From IMG/VR virus record IMGVR_UViG_3300008110_000519, positions 1 to 20,746 of that record: a DNA stretch of 20,746 nucleotides. One strand, written 5' to 3'. The notes under the pieces are model-generated. The model saw only the letters and a program-made list of their open reading frames with translations, did not search any database and had not been told where the DNA came from. The translations under genes and the position numbers were made by a program. The first letter of the stretch is position 1. Every line of letters starts with the position of its first letter. Below are positions 6,124 to 13,181 of this stretch, one piece after another. This DNA is from a virus.

Positions 6124-6155
6124 GTTTTCAACGTTATCCACGATATGTTGAAAAC
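6124..6155. repeat. 9-bp inverted repeat overlapping three DnaA-box-like 9-mers
   Basis: GTTTTCAAC (6124-6132) and GTTGAAAAC (6147-6155) are perfect reverse complements separated by 14 bases. The element contains TTTTCAACG (6125-6133, 7 of 9 to TTWTNCACA), TTATCCACG (6134-6142, 8 of 9) and, on the minus strand, TTTTCAACA (6154-6146, 8 of 9). An AT-rich stretch follows (6151-6180, five G/C in 30 bases). It may be a DnaA-binding origin element or a large operator; the sequence alone does not decide. Confidence 0.45.
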
Positions 6156-6162
6156 AAATTAA

Positions 6163-6192
6163 ATATTCTATAAGCAAATCAGAGTAAGTTTG
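6163..6192 (+). promoter_or_regulatory. Probable late promoter upstream of terminase
   Basis: TAAGTTTG (6185-6192) matches the TAnnTTTG -7 box in full. No TTG lies 17-23 bases upstream; instead that interval holds ATATTCTATAAGCAAAT (6163-6179), repeated with one change upstream of the second tube-like gene at 19169-19185. This suggests a promoter helped by a phage activator rather than by a -33 contact. The start would be near 6199, twelve bases before the ATG. Confidence 0.45.
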
Positions 6193-6210
6193 GTCTGGTT
6201 AAGGCTCTGA

Positions 6211-6597
6211 ATGAGTAGCAATAGCGAATATACCATAGAAGAAATCAGGCCACTTATTGCCAAATACGCTGAACATCGTGCAGGTGGTTTCAGCAAAGAG
6301 TCATTTCCAGATTGTGACTACAGAACAATCGAATCACACCTCAACAACAACCCTGATTTGCAGCCCGAAAAGGAACTCGTACTGAAAGCGGAGAGAGAGG
6401 GGCGCATGGAATGGGAGCAGATAGGCAAGGATCTCGCAAAAGGCACAATCCAAGGCAACGCCACTTCCTACATCTTTAACATGAAGAACAGGTACGGATG
6501 GGCAGACAAGCAGACGATTGAGCAAACCAATACACACAGGATTACAATGACGGATGACGATGGTGAGCAAATCAATCCAGAAAACACGGATTTATAA
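6211..6597 (+). CDS. Terminase small subunit-like protein
   Basis: The 128-residue protein has an N-terminal half with helix-turn-helix-like character (YTIEEIRPLIAKYAEHRAGG, YRTIESHLNNNPD) and a C-terminal segment GNATSYIFNMKNRYGWADKQ preceded by EWEQIGKDLAKG. The sentence-like motif ‘W..IG..LA.G...GN..S.IF.MKNR.GW.D’ is typical of small terminase subunits in phages of Bacteroidota. Such proteins bind the packaging start site as a ring and load the large subunit. It is the first gene of the late block and overlaps the large subunit by 44 bases, which supports the call. The end of the protein (MTDDDGEQINPENTDL) is acidic and probably flexible. Confidence 0.82.
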   Translation: MSSNSEYTIEEIRPLIAKYAEHRAGGFSKESFPDCDYRTIESHLNNNPDLQPEKELVLKAEREGRMEWEQIGKDLAKGTIQGNATSYIFNMKNRYGWADKQTIEQTNTHRITMTDDDGEQINPENTDL

Positions 6598-7720
6598 GGC
6601 TAACCAGCAAGCTCTTTTACATAGCGGCAAGCGGTATGTGGTGAATGAGGGAGGTGCAAGGTCGGGCAAGACCTATTCCATCCTGCAACTGCTTATAGGC
6701 ATAGCAGACAACTGGAAAGGTTTATCGATCACAGTTTGCTCTCACTCCTTACCTCACCTGAAACGTGGTGCACTCAGGGACTTCCTTGAGATCATGGATA
6801 AATGGGGGCTGTACGATGAAAGCAGCCACAACCACACAGACCAGGTATATCAGTTCCCATCCGGCAGCTACATTGAATTTGTGGGGCTGGAGGATCCGGG
6901 AAAGGCTAGGGGGCCGGGTAGAGATATCTTGTTCATCAATGAGGCCAATCTGGTTAGCAAAGCTTTGTTTGACCAGCTGGATATGAGGACCCGTAAGAAG
7001 GTGCTGCTGGATTTAAACCCGGCAGATTTTGACTGCTGGTGTTACGGTGTTGCTGATGGACCAGATGCGGTTTGTATCCGGTCTTCGTACAAAGACAACC
7101 CATATCTACCACAGAGTCAGATCAGGGTGATTGAAGCGTACAAAGATGCCGATCCGTTGATGTGGAAGGTATTCGGATTAGGGGAGAGAGGCACCAGTGC
7201 AGAGCAGATTTACACCCATTGGAAGCTGTGCGATAAGATGCCGGAAGGTGGTGAGAGGTGGTACGGGATGGACTTCGGTTACACGGTACCCACAGGAATG
7301 GTGAAGGTGGTGCACTATGAAGGTGCGATCTATGCCGAGGAGATGATCTACCAGACGCACATGGCTACGCAGGATAGGATTGAGAGGCTTAAATCTTTGG
7401 CGATCAGTGAGTGGGATGAGATTATAGCGGACGCAGCAGAGCCAGACAGTATTGCCGAGATGTACAATGCGGGATTCAATATGTACCCAGCCGTGAAAGA
7501 TGTGTGGGCCGGGATCATGAAAGTAAAATCAATGCCGCTGTACGTGCTGAAGAGCAGCAAGAATTTGATAAAGGAATTGGGATCGTACAAGTGGAAGAAA
7601 GATAAGAACGACAAGATATTGGAGGAGCCGGTAAAGGAGAATGACCACTTGGTAGATGCGCTTAGGTATGCAGTATTCACAAAACTCAAGAATCCGGGAA
7701 TGGATTTCTTCATAAAGTAA
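6554..7720 (+). CDS. terL: Terminase large subunit (packaging ATPase and nuclease)
   Basis: The 388-residue protein has the two domains of large terminases. ATPase: Walker A GGARSGKT at residues 33-40, and Walker B ILFINEAN at 125-132 with catalytic E130. RNase H-like nuclease: YGMDFGYT with D240, IIADAAEP with D293, and DHLVDALRYA with D368, giving the expected acidic triad. It cuts concatemeric DNA and drives it into the prohead through the portal. The start is ATG 6554 or ATG 6560; both lie inside the small subunit gene. The length is a little short but normal for PBSX-type terminases. The portal gene begins five bases after the stop. Confidence 0.97.
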   Translation: MTMVSKSIQKTRIYKANQQALLHSGKRYVVNEGGARSGKTYSILQLLIGIADNWKGLSITVCSHSLPHLKRGALRDFLEIMDKWGLYDESSHNHTDQVYQFPSGSYIEFVGLEDPGKARGPGRDILFINEANLVSKALFDQLDMRTRKKVLLDLNPADFDCWCYGVADGPDAVCIRSSYKDNPYLPQSQIRVIEAYKDADPLMWKVFGLGERGTSAEQIYTHWKLCDKMPEGGERWYGMDFGYTVPTGMVKVVHYEGAIYAEEMIYQTHMATQDRIERLKSLAISEWDEIIADAAEPDSIAEMYNAGFNMYPAVKDVWAGIMKVKSMPLYVLKSSKNLIKELGSYKWKKDKNDKILEEPVKENDHLVDALRYAVFTKLKNPGMDFFIK

Positions 7721-7724
7721 CTGA

Positions 7725-9140
7725 ATGAATGTATTAGACAGGATGGCGGTTAGGTGGCTGGCAGGTAGGGTAAAGGGTATGAACCCCAACCAGACCGGAG
7801 CCATGATACCCGTTAATTCAGTGACCATACAGGGGTACAAATCCGAGGACTTTGTAAAGGCCTATGCCTCGTCATCGGGATTGTTCTCTGTGCTGAATCT
7901 GATCATCCGGAAAGCATGTACAATGCCCTGGTACCCGTATCAAGTGAAGAAAGGGGCAGAGGCGAAGGTTGCGCTGAATAGGTGGGTAGCGAAGAGCAAG
8001 ACACCGGGAGCATTGACATCAGGAACGATTGACACGATCATCAAAGAGCGCAAGGCTGCTTTTGATGACAGCATGATAGTAGACGGTTCACCACTGGCAA
8101 AGCGTTTAGCGAAACCTAGTGAGTACCAGAGCCAAGATGAGTTCTTTGAAAACTGCCTGGGATATATGCTCACTTCTGGTGAGGCAAATATCTGGGGTAA
8201 CACCGGTGATCCGAATGATACGGAGGGTGAGTTTGCCGAGATACTGGTACTACCTACGCAATTCATCGATGACTTCAATGATCCCAATGATCTGCATGGA
8301 TTGTTAGGGTACAGGTTTGCAGCAGGAAGTGGTATCAACATCAAGAAGGAGAACCTAGTCCGCTGGAAAAACTGGCATCCTGATTTCGATGCGGTGGATA
8401 GAAGGCACATGAGGGGGATCAGCCCGGTAGAGATCGCATGGAGGACGTACCTGATGGAACTTGAGGGTGGAAACTCTATGGCAAATACGCTTAAGAATGG
8501 TGGCGCGAGGGGAGCATTTGCGCCTGCACAGGTAACCCAAGGCATGCCAACGAAGTGGAGTGAAACACAGGTGGAGATGGCATTTCGGGAGCTGCAGAAG
8601 TGGGCCAAAGGGAATAGTAATAACGGTACGATCGGCATATTGGGATCACCTGTGGATTACCACAATTTCGGATTAAGCCCAGTGGATATGGACATCATCA
8701 AAGTGATGGACTTGACACTGCATCAGTGGTGCCGGGTGTTTGGTGTTCCTACGGTGCTGTTTGATTCTGAGCATACGAGTGACAACAACTACCAGAATGC
8801 GATGCGGGACCTGGTAAGCAATACGGTGGTGCCGATGCTTTCCAGGCTGAGGGATAAGCTCAATGGGTGGTTGCTGCCGAGATATGGGTTAGAAGGTAAG
8901 GTGTGGATCGATTTCGATATTTCTGCCCTGCCTGAGCTACAGAGAGACATGGAGAAGATGGTTAACTGGATCGTGAAGGCGTGGATGTTGTCACCCAACC
9001 AGCAGCTTGAAATGATGGGTTACGAGCCTAGCCCGGATCCATTGATGAATGAGATCTACATACCCGGGAATCTGAAGAAGCTGAGCGACGTTGGTATGGA
9101 TTTATCACCATTACCGAATGATCCCAATGTGCAGTATTAG
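7725..9140 (+). CDS. Portal protein (HK97/phage portal family)
   Basis: A 471-residue protein located directly after the large terminase, as usual. Family-like landmarks are an N-terminal SSGLFSVLNLIIRKACTMPW segment (the ‘v..cv..ia..va.lp..’ pattern), EFFENCLGYMLTSGEANIWG in the centre with the typical ‘l...GnAyi’ feature, a RGISPVEIAWRT segment (usual R-G-x-S-P), and a GGARGAF motif followed by the stem/crown region with a helical DLVSNTVVPMLSRLRDKLNG near the C-terminus. Portals form the dodecameric ring through which DNA is packaged and to which the tail connector binds. Length and position fit the family well. Confidence 0.93.
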   Translation: MNVLDRMAVRWLAGRVKGMNPNQTGAMIPVNSVTIQGYKSEDFVKAYASSSGLFSVLNLIIRKACTMPWYPYQVKKGAEAKVALNRWVAKSKTPGALTSGTIDTIIKERKAAFDDSMIVDGSPLAKRLAKPSEYQSQDEFFENCLGYMLTSGEANIWGNTGDPNDTEGEFAEILVLPTQFIDDFNDPNDLHGLLGYRFAAGSGINIKKENLVRWKNWHPDFDAVDRRHMRGISPVEIAWRTYLMELEGGNSMANTLKNGGARGAFAPAQVTQGMPTKWSETQVEMAFRELQKWAKGNSNNGTIGILGSPVDYHNFGLSPVDMDIIKVMDLTLHQWCRVFGVPTVLFDSEHTSDNNYQNAMRDLVSNTVVPMLSRLRDKLNGWLLPRYGLEGKVWIDFDISALPELQRDMEKMVNWIVKAWMLSPNQQLEMMGYEPSPDPLMNEIYIPGNLKKLSDVGMDLSPLPNDPNVQY

Positions 9141-9303
9141 GGTGATATGTGGAAGATTGTTTGATGTGTACCAGGTGGTATTAAATGGGAGTGTTATTGC
9201 GGAGTACTGGATAAAGGTGGAGAGTGATTTAACGATAAAAGAGGTTGTCCGTGAGCATAGAAGAGCAGCAGTTATGGAAGATGGTTATGGCAAGGTATCC
9301 TAA
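9127..9303 (+). CDS. Possible 58-residue protein between portal and head genes
   Basis: The frame from ATG 9127 reads CGRLFDVYQVVLNGSVIAEY and then VESDLTIKEVVREHRRAAVM, with a regular pattern of hydrophobic residues. GTG 9142 is an alternative start that would avoid overlap with the portal gene. No Shine-Dalgarno sequence is visible before either start. The next small gene starts inside it at 9251. The pattern of a beta hairpin followed by a helix is protein-like, but I do not recognise it. Confidence 0.45.
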   Translation: MCSIRVICGRLFDVYQVVLNGSVIAEYWIKVESDLTIKEVVREHRRAAVMEDGYGKVS

Positions 9304-9406
9304 GCTGGAGAATGAGCGGACCTGTGCGATCGAGAAGAGGCTGAGGGATTTGGCGCGGCAATCGATGTTTGAAAAACTGAAGAAGCAACACACAAAAACT
9401 ACATGA
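9251..9406 (+). CDS. Small 51-residue protein with GTG start
   Basis: A frame begins at GTG 9251, preceded by AGAGG seven bases upstream (9239-9243), one of the better ribosome sites in the window. The product is highly charged and helical (SIEEQQLWKMVMARYPKLEN then ERTCAIEKRLRDLARQSMFE), with a basic end (KLKKQHTKTT). It overlaps the possible gene at 9127-9303 by 53 bases and ends two bases before the next ATG. The family is unknown. Its position between portal and minor head genes suggests a small structural or assembly protein. Confidence 0.5.
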   Translation: MSIEEQQLWKMVMARYPKLENERTCAIEKRLRDLARQSMFEKLKKQHTKTT

Positions 9407-9407
9407 T

Positions 9408-9644
9408 ATGACAGAGTTGGAGCAATTGATTTATGACAGTCTGGTGGCGCCCATTGATTATCCAGATGAAACTGCTGAAAAAGATGTAGAGAAACTTTGG
9501 GAAGAGCACAGAAAGGTTTTTGAGCAGGTGTACAGAGAAACAGCAGGGAGAATAGCTAAAGCTGTTTTGGAAAACGGTTACGTCAAAGGCGATTTGGTAT
9601 TGAGGGGTGAAGAATTGGTCACAAAGATTGCAAGAGTAGGTTAA
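9408..9644 (+). CDS. Small helical protein of unknown function
   Basis: A 78-residue acidic protein: TELEQLIYDSLVAPIDYPDE, then KDVEKLWEEHRKVFEQVYRE and AGRIAKAVLENGYVKGDLVL. The single substantial helix in the middle is amphipathic. It begins two bases after the preceding stop codon and is followed directly by another short frame. It lacks a recognisable motif. In the head gene cluster it could be a minor structural or assembly protein, but the sequence offers no direct indication. Confidence 0.6.
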   Translation: MTELEQLIYDSLVAPIDYPDETAEKDVEKLWEEHRKVFEQVYRETAGRIAKAVLENGYVKGDLVLRGEELVTKIARVG

Positions 9645-9746
9645 ATGAAAACATCAATCAGTATTCCGATAGCGGCAATTAGGTTGAATGCAACGCAGGT
9701 TTTGGCGATGATTGGAGAAAGGATGTTTGTTTTTAGTTATGAATGA
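9645..9746 (+). CDS. Possible 33-residue leader-like frame coupled to the MuF-type gene
   Basis: A short frame from ATG 9645, which directly follows the stop of the preceding gene, to TGA 9746. The product (KTSISIPIAAIRLNATQVLA, then MIGERMFVFSYE) is moderately hydrophobic. Its stop overlaps the likely start of the MuF-type gene (ATG 9739), so translating it would bring ribosomes to that start. It may be a real micro-gene or only a spacer. Confidence 0.3.
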   Translation: MKTSISIPIAAIRLNATQVLAMIGERMFVFSYE

Positions 9747-10581
9747 GCAGGACAGGACAGCATATTGGATCGAAGCGGAGCGGATGCGGCTAAAGGTTGA
9801 GCTGAAGTACGTCCCTAAGATATTCAAGGCCCTGAAAGCTCATATCAGTTCTTTCATTACGGCGTACAAGGTAGATCCCAGCGGAGCAGTGGGAGCGATC
9901 AACATGGAGCTATGGAATGATGACCTGCTAAAAGTTTACAATGCCATGTTCCGGGAGAGCTTCATGATCACTGCGAAGGCCACGTACAAAAGCCTGAAGC
10001 GGATCAAGCTAATTCCTGGCATGGGAGTGAATGAGGAGTGGACACAGATTGTGAACGATTGGCTGGCACGTAACGGGCTTCAGATGGTGACGAGGATGAG
10101 CGGCCGCACAAGGGAGATTATCCTCGCAATTGTCAACGAGACGCTCCAGGAAGGGGTTCAGAACGGATGGGGTGCTGAGGTGGTGGCTAGAACAGTGGTG
10201 AAGCGGTTGCAGGATGAGGAATACACCTTCTCTCTCAACCGGGCGAGGATGATAGCCAGAACAGAAACCGGCAGGGCAGCGAATGAGGGACACATGGCTG
10301 GCGCGAGGTCATCAAGGATAGTGCTGGATAAGGTCTGGATCAGTGCGAAGGATAACCGGACGCGAAGGATGCCGCGGGATGAGTTTGATCATCTCAATTT
10401 GGACGGTCAGACAGTAGGGATGGATGAGCAGTTTGTAGGGCGTAGTGAAATGGGAGAGTTGAGGGTAAATCAGCCGGGGGATGTGAGCGCACCAGCGGGG
10501 TTTACGATCAATTGCAGGTGCAGGGTAGCGTTCCAACCGAGAAGGGACGCAAATGGTAGGGTGATAAGAAGATCAATCTGA
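9739..10581 (+). CDS. Minor head protein, SPP1 gp7 / Mu gpF family
   Basis: A 280-residue protein. The C-terminal half carries the MuF signature: ARTETGRAANEG near residues 173-184, KDNRTRRMPRDEFDHLNLDG with the conserved D-x-R-T-R and H-x-x-L-x-G, LRVNQPGDVSAPAGFTINCR, and the paired cysteines C259 and C261. Proteins of this family sit inside or near the portal and take part in head morphogenesis or DNA delivery. The N-terminal half is helical. The frame extends upstream to a TTG at 9712, but I prefer ATG 9739, which begins with MNEQDRTAYWIEAER. It precedes the prohead protease by four bases, as in many siphophages. Confidence 0.88.
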   Translation: MNEQDRTAYWIEAERMRLKVELKYVPKIFKALKAHISSFITAYKVDPSGAVGAINMELWNDDLLKVYNAMFRESFMITAKATYKSLKRIKLIPGMGVNEEWTQIVNDWLARNGLQMVTRMSGRTREIILAIVNETLQEGVQNGWGAEVVARTVVKRLQDEEYTFSLNRARMIARTETGRAANEGHMAGARSSRIVLDKVWISAKDNRTRRMPRDEFDHLNLDGQTVGMDEQFVGRSEMGELRVNQPGDVSAPAGFTINCRCRVAFQPRRDANGRVIRRSI

Positions 10582-10585
10582 AATC

Positions 10586-11293
10586 ATGATACGAAAATAC
10601 ATAGAGACAAAGGCCGCAGACGTGGACACTTCCAACCGAAAGGTAAAGGTGGTGATTTCCCGGATGGGTAACCTTGATCTCGATAAAGACATTATTGAGC
10701 TGGGGGCTTTTGCCAAGACCATCGCCGAAAAAGGTCCCAAAGGATCCCAGATGATCTGGCACCTGGCAGACCATGGATGGAGGGTTGCGGAATCGGGCCT
10801 CAGCAAGTATGAAGAACTGTATGTGGAAGGGGATAAACTGATTGGTATAGCTCCTTACCGTGATACGTGGCTGTGGAGGGAGCAGATGTGGCCGCTATAC
10901 GTTGCGGGTGACATCAACCAGCACTCCATCGGTTTTTCCATCGTGAAGAGTGAAAGGAATGAGCAGACCGGCATCAGGGTTATCAAAGAGGTTGACCTGT
11001 ATGAAGGATCCGCGGTATTGTGGGGGGCAAACCCAGAAACCCCAACTGAGGAGGTTATGAAGAATCTGTTTCTACAGAAGAAAGAGAGCTTTGAGGACAG
11101 GGTGCAGTGGGTTTGCAAAGCCATCAAAGATGGCAAGTACAAAGATGATGAATCGCTATTGATATTGGAATTGAAGCAACTTGAAGACATCTACCAGGCC
11201 AGCCGAAAGGGCACTCAGCCGGGAGGGGATCCCACTGAGCCGCAAAAATGGAAAGAGGAGATGGCTTTCATTTTAGCCAAGCATTTCATCTAA
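10586..11293 (+). CDS. Prohead protease, HK97 gp4-like (herpesvirus assemblin fold)
   Basis: The 235-residue protein starts with a beta-rich domain (RKVKVVISRMGNLDLDKDII) that contains the family motifs: MIWHLADH (H59 or H63 candidate catalytic His), GDINQHSIGFS with S114 as likely nucleophile, and DLYEGSAVLWGANPETPT around E140. It cleaves the scaffold-like N-terminal part of the capsid protein during maturation. Residues 160-235 are a charged, helical extension that may bind the capsid shell. Its position between the minor head and capsid genes is standard. The stop TAA is followed by the A/T-rich leader of the capsid gene. Confidence 0.93.
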   Translation: MIRKYIETKAADVDTSNRKVKVVISRMGNLDLDKDIIELGAFAKTIAEKGPKGSQMIWHLADHGWRVAESGLSKYEELYVEGDKLIGIAPYRDTWLWREQMWPLYVAGDINQHSIGFSIVKSERNEQTGIRVIKEVDLYEGSAVLWGANPETPTEEVMKNLFLQKKESFEDRVQWVCKAIKDGKYKDDESLLILELKQLEDIYQASRKGTQPGGDPTEPQKWKEEMAFILAKHFI

Positions 11294-11329
11294 GCAAACA
11301 AAATTTATTTAAATCAAACTTTTACGCAA
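11289..11329 (+). promoter_or_regulatory. A/T-rich leader of the capsid gene
   Basis: The 36-base gap after the protease is rich in A and T (for example AAAATTTATTTAAATC). It has no Shine-Dalgarno sequence, as is usual for strongly translated genes of Bacteroidota. TCTAAGCAAACAAAATTT (11289-11306) resembles the TCTAnnAGCAAAT core at 6167-6179 and 19173-19185 with two bases missing. No full TAnnTTTG box follows. It is therefore a weaker third member of that motif or a translation enhancer. Confidence 0.35.
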
Positions 11330-12556
11330 ATGGAAATGAAAGATTTTCTCTCGGCGCTGGATTCAAAGATGGAAGCCTACAAAACAGGTCTTTCCACTGA
11401 GAACCAGAAAGCACTTGACGGTATCAAAGCCGAAATCAAGGCCGCATTCGACAAGGCTGAAGAAGCCAAAACATCCGCTGCTGAGCTGAAAACCGCTCTG
11501 GACAAGCTGGAAGAAAAAGCAGACAAGATCCTGGCAAAGGCTGGCCGTCCCGGTTCTGGTGCGTCAGTAAAAACTTTCGAAGGAGAGCTCAATGAAAAGC
11601 TTGCTGAGAAATCTGAACTGCTGAAAAGCGCAAGGCAGTCAAAGAAAGGCTTTGCCATCGAACTGGAAAGCAAAGTGGTAGGTAACATGGGATCATCTGC
11701 GAACCTGACTGGTACCTACTTCGTGCCCCCTACCGTAGTTCCCGGCGTGGTGCCTTTCCCCTATGAAAGCGTACACGTGCGCGACCTGTTCCCTAAAGGT
11801 ACTACCAACAGCAACGTGGTAAGGTACATCAGGGACAACAACGGTGAAGGTGGACCCGCTACTGTTGCGGAAGGAGCTCTGAAGCCACAGGAAGACAGGG
11901 ATTTTGCGATCCTTGACGCTCCCGTGCGGAAGATCGCAACGTACTTCCGTATCCCTGAAGAGATGATCGAGGACATCGACTTCCTGTCATCTTACCTGTC
12001 TGGTATCGGTACTCAGGAGGTAATGGCGGTGGAAGACGCGCAGCTGCTGTACGGTGACGGTACTGGTCAGAACCTGACTGGTTTGAACGTTGCTGGTACT
12101 GCATTTGCTGCCGGCACTTCCGTGATCGGTGCTTCTGCAAACCAGTTCGACGTGCTGGGTGCTGCTAAGAAGCAGCTTCGCAATGCAAAATTTGGTGGTC
12201 CATTGGTGGCACTCATCAACCCTACCGACTATTTCGATATGAGGTGGAGGAAAGACACTGCCAACAACTACATCTTCCAAAGCAACCAAGGCCTTACCCC
12301 ATTGCAGATTGATGGTATTACCATCCTGGAGCATACGGCGGTAACTGCTGGCGGTTTCTTTGTGATCAGCCCAAGTGCTGCGCAGGTGTTTGACCGCAAA
12401 GGCCTGACTGTACGTTTGTACGATCAGGATCAGGACAACGCGATCCGCAACATGTGGACAATGGTGATCGAGAAGCGTCTTGCCTTCCCGGTTTACCAGC
12501 CCGGAGCAATCATCCGTGGTACGTTCACTGCTGGTATCACAGACTTGACATCGTAG
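11330..12556 (+). CDS. Major capsid protein, HK97 family, with N-terminal scaffold domain
   Basis: A 408-residue protein. Residues 1-75 are a helical, Ala/Lys/Glu-rich region (LDGIKAEIKAAFDKAEEAKT and on), the delta domain that acts as scaffold. A linker of Gly/Ser/Lys follows to about residue 105. The HK97 fold starts around residue 115, with TYFVPPTVVPGVV, VRDLFPKGTTNSNVVRYIRD (N-arm and E-loop region), VRKIATYFRIPEEMIEDIDF (spine helix), and LLYGDGTGQNLTGL (P-domain/A-domain landmark). Cleavage by the neighbouring protease probably falls between residues 100 and 120; the exact bond cannot be seen. The gene is followed by a hairpin at 12566. Confidence 0.95.
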   Translation: MEMKDFLSALDSKMEAYKTGLSTENQKALDGIKAEIKAAFDKAEEAKTSAAELKTALDKLEEKADKILAKAGRPGSGASVKTFEGELNEKLAEKSELLKSARQSKKGFAIELESKVVGNMGSSANLTGTYFVPPTVVPGVVPFPYESVHVRDLFPKGTTNSNVVRYIRDNNGEGGPATVAEGALKPQEDRDFAILDAPVRKIATYFRIPEEMIEDIDFLSSYLSGIGTQEVMAVEDAQLLYGDGTGQNLTGLNVAGTAFAAGTSVIGASANQFDVLGAAKKQLRNAKFGGPLVALINPTDYFDMRWRKDTANNYIFQSNQGLTPLQIDGITILEHTAVTAGGFFVISPSAAQVFDRKGLTVRLYDQDQDNAIRNMWTMVIEKRLAFPVYQPGAIIRGTFTAGITDLTS

Positions 12557-12565
12557 TCATAAAAT

Positions 12566-12587
12566 GGGAGGGTGTAACAGCCCTCCC
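12566..12587 (+). terminator. GC hairpin after the capsid gene
   Basis: GGGAGGG (12566-12572), an 8-base loop, and CCCTCCC (12581-12587) form a perfect 7-bp GC stem nine bases after the capsid stop. There is no run of T after it (TAATTCAAA), so it is a weak terminator at best. A role in 3' protection of the capsid message, or partial attenuation of the genes that follow, is equally likely. Confidence 0.5.
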
Positions 12588-12599
12588 TAATTCAAATGT

Positions 12600-12809
12600 A
12601 TGAGGGTACGTTACGATTTTGTTGGCAATCTGGTGGTTTACACAAGCGTGATCAATGGTGAGGCATTTCAGTCTATCCACAAACGCGACGGCATGACTGA
12701 TGAACAGGCCAAAGGATCATTCCACAGAGACCACGCCCGTGAGATTGTCATTTTACAACAACAAAAACTACAAAATGAGAGTAAAAGCATTACGCAGCCT
12801 ACATGGTAG
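12600..12809 (+). CDS. Small phage protein of unknown function
   Basis: A 69-residue product: VRYDFVGNLVVYTSVINGEA is strand-like, and later DGMTDEQAKGSFHRDHAREI is helix-like. The C-terminal end overlaps the following gene (start 12775) by 35 bases. Codon pattern and hydrophobic spacing are protein-like. No family is recognised. Position between the capsid and connector genes suggests a small accessory protein of the head, for example decoration or completion, but this is only context. Confidence 0.5.
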   Translation: MRVRYDFVGNLVVYTSVINGEAFQSIHKRDGMTDEQAKGSFHRDHAREIVILQQQKLQNESKSITQPTW

Positions 12810-12987
12810 CTACGGATCACTGGCTGAAGGTCAGGAAACCGTTATCAAGGATAGCCTCGCAAAAGAATTGATTGAAGCCGGATTGGTGGAGCAGGTGAGC
12901 GAAGAGCAGCCCGTGGACAAAGATCCAGAGCCTGCAAAATCTTCTATCAAGGTCACAGGTGGCAACAAGGGTAAAGTAAAAGAATAA
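12775..12987 (+). CDS. Small head-region accessory protein
   Basis: I take ATG 12775, preceded by an A-rich sequence, rather than the upstream in-frame ATG at 12700, whose extra 25 residues overlap the previous gene and look unlike protein. The 70-residue product reads VKALRSLHGSYGSLAEGQET, then VIKDSLAKELIEAGLVEQVS and a Lys/Pro/Asp-rich tail. The first part fits small phage proteins found between capsid and connector genes, which have a short strand, a ‘G..v.v....a..Li..Gl.e’ pattern and a charged tail. Their function is not known to me. Its stop shares one base with the next ATG. Confidence 0.65.
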   Translation: MRVKALRSLHGSYGSLAEGQETVIKDSLAKELIEAGLVEQVSEEQPVDKDPEPAKSSIKVTGGNKGKVKE

Positions 12988-13181
12988 TGGAACGCTCACA
13001 TCAACCGAAGAGGGAGATCGTGGTGATCAAGAAAAAGCAGATCCAAGTAAAGAAGAAGCAAACATCTCACATCAGCAAGCATGAATTTGATCCTTTCAAA
13101 ACCACAGATAGTACAGGACCTGGCGGCGGAGATCATCAGCCCAACGGAGCTAAAGAACTGGATGCAGATCAGCTTCAATGA
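12987..13181 (+). CDS. Possible small basic protein overlapping the connector gene
   Basis: The frame starts on the last base of the preceding stop (TAATG), a sign of coupling. Residues 1-31 are very basic (KREIVVIKKKQIQVKKKQTS). The last third (PFKTTDSTGPGGGDHQPNGA and on) lies inside the connector gene, out of frame. Because the connector start at 13081 is well supported by similarity of its N-terminus, the 101-base overlap is unusual. The frame may be a true gene with a short basic product or only the untranslated spacer. Confidence 0.4.
   Translation: MERSHQPKREIVVIKKKQIQVKKKQTSHISKHEFDPFKTTDSTGPGGGDHQPNGAKELDADQLQ

Noticed and set aside
7940-8638. Long minus-strand reading frame (232 codons)
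   Set aside because: It lies wholly within the portal gene on the other strand; its product is rich in Ser, Pro and Phe without domain-like pattern, as expected for a shadow frame.
11377-11688. Minus-strand frame of 103 codons rich in Ser/Ala
   Set aside because: It is the antisense of the helical scaffold region of the capsid protein; the Ser/Ala/Leu bias is produced by the Lys/Glu/Ala codons of the real gene.
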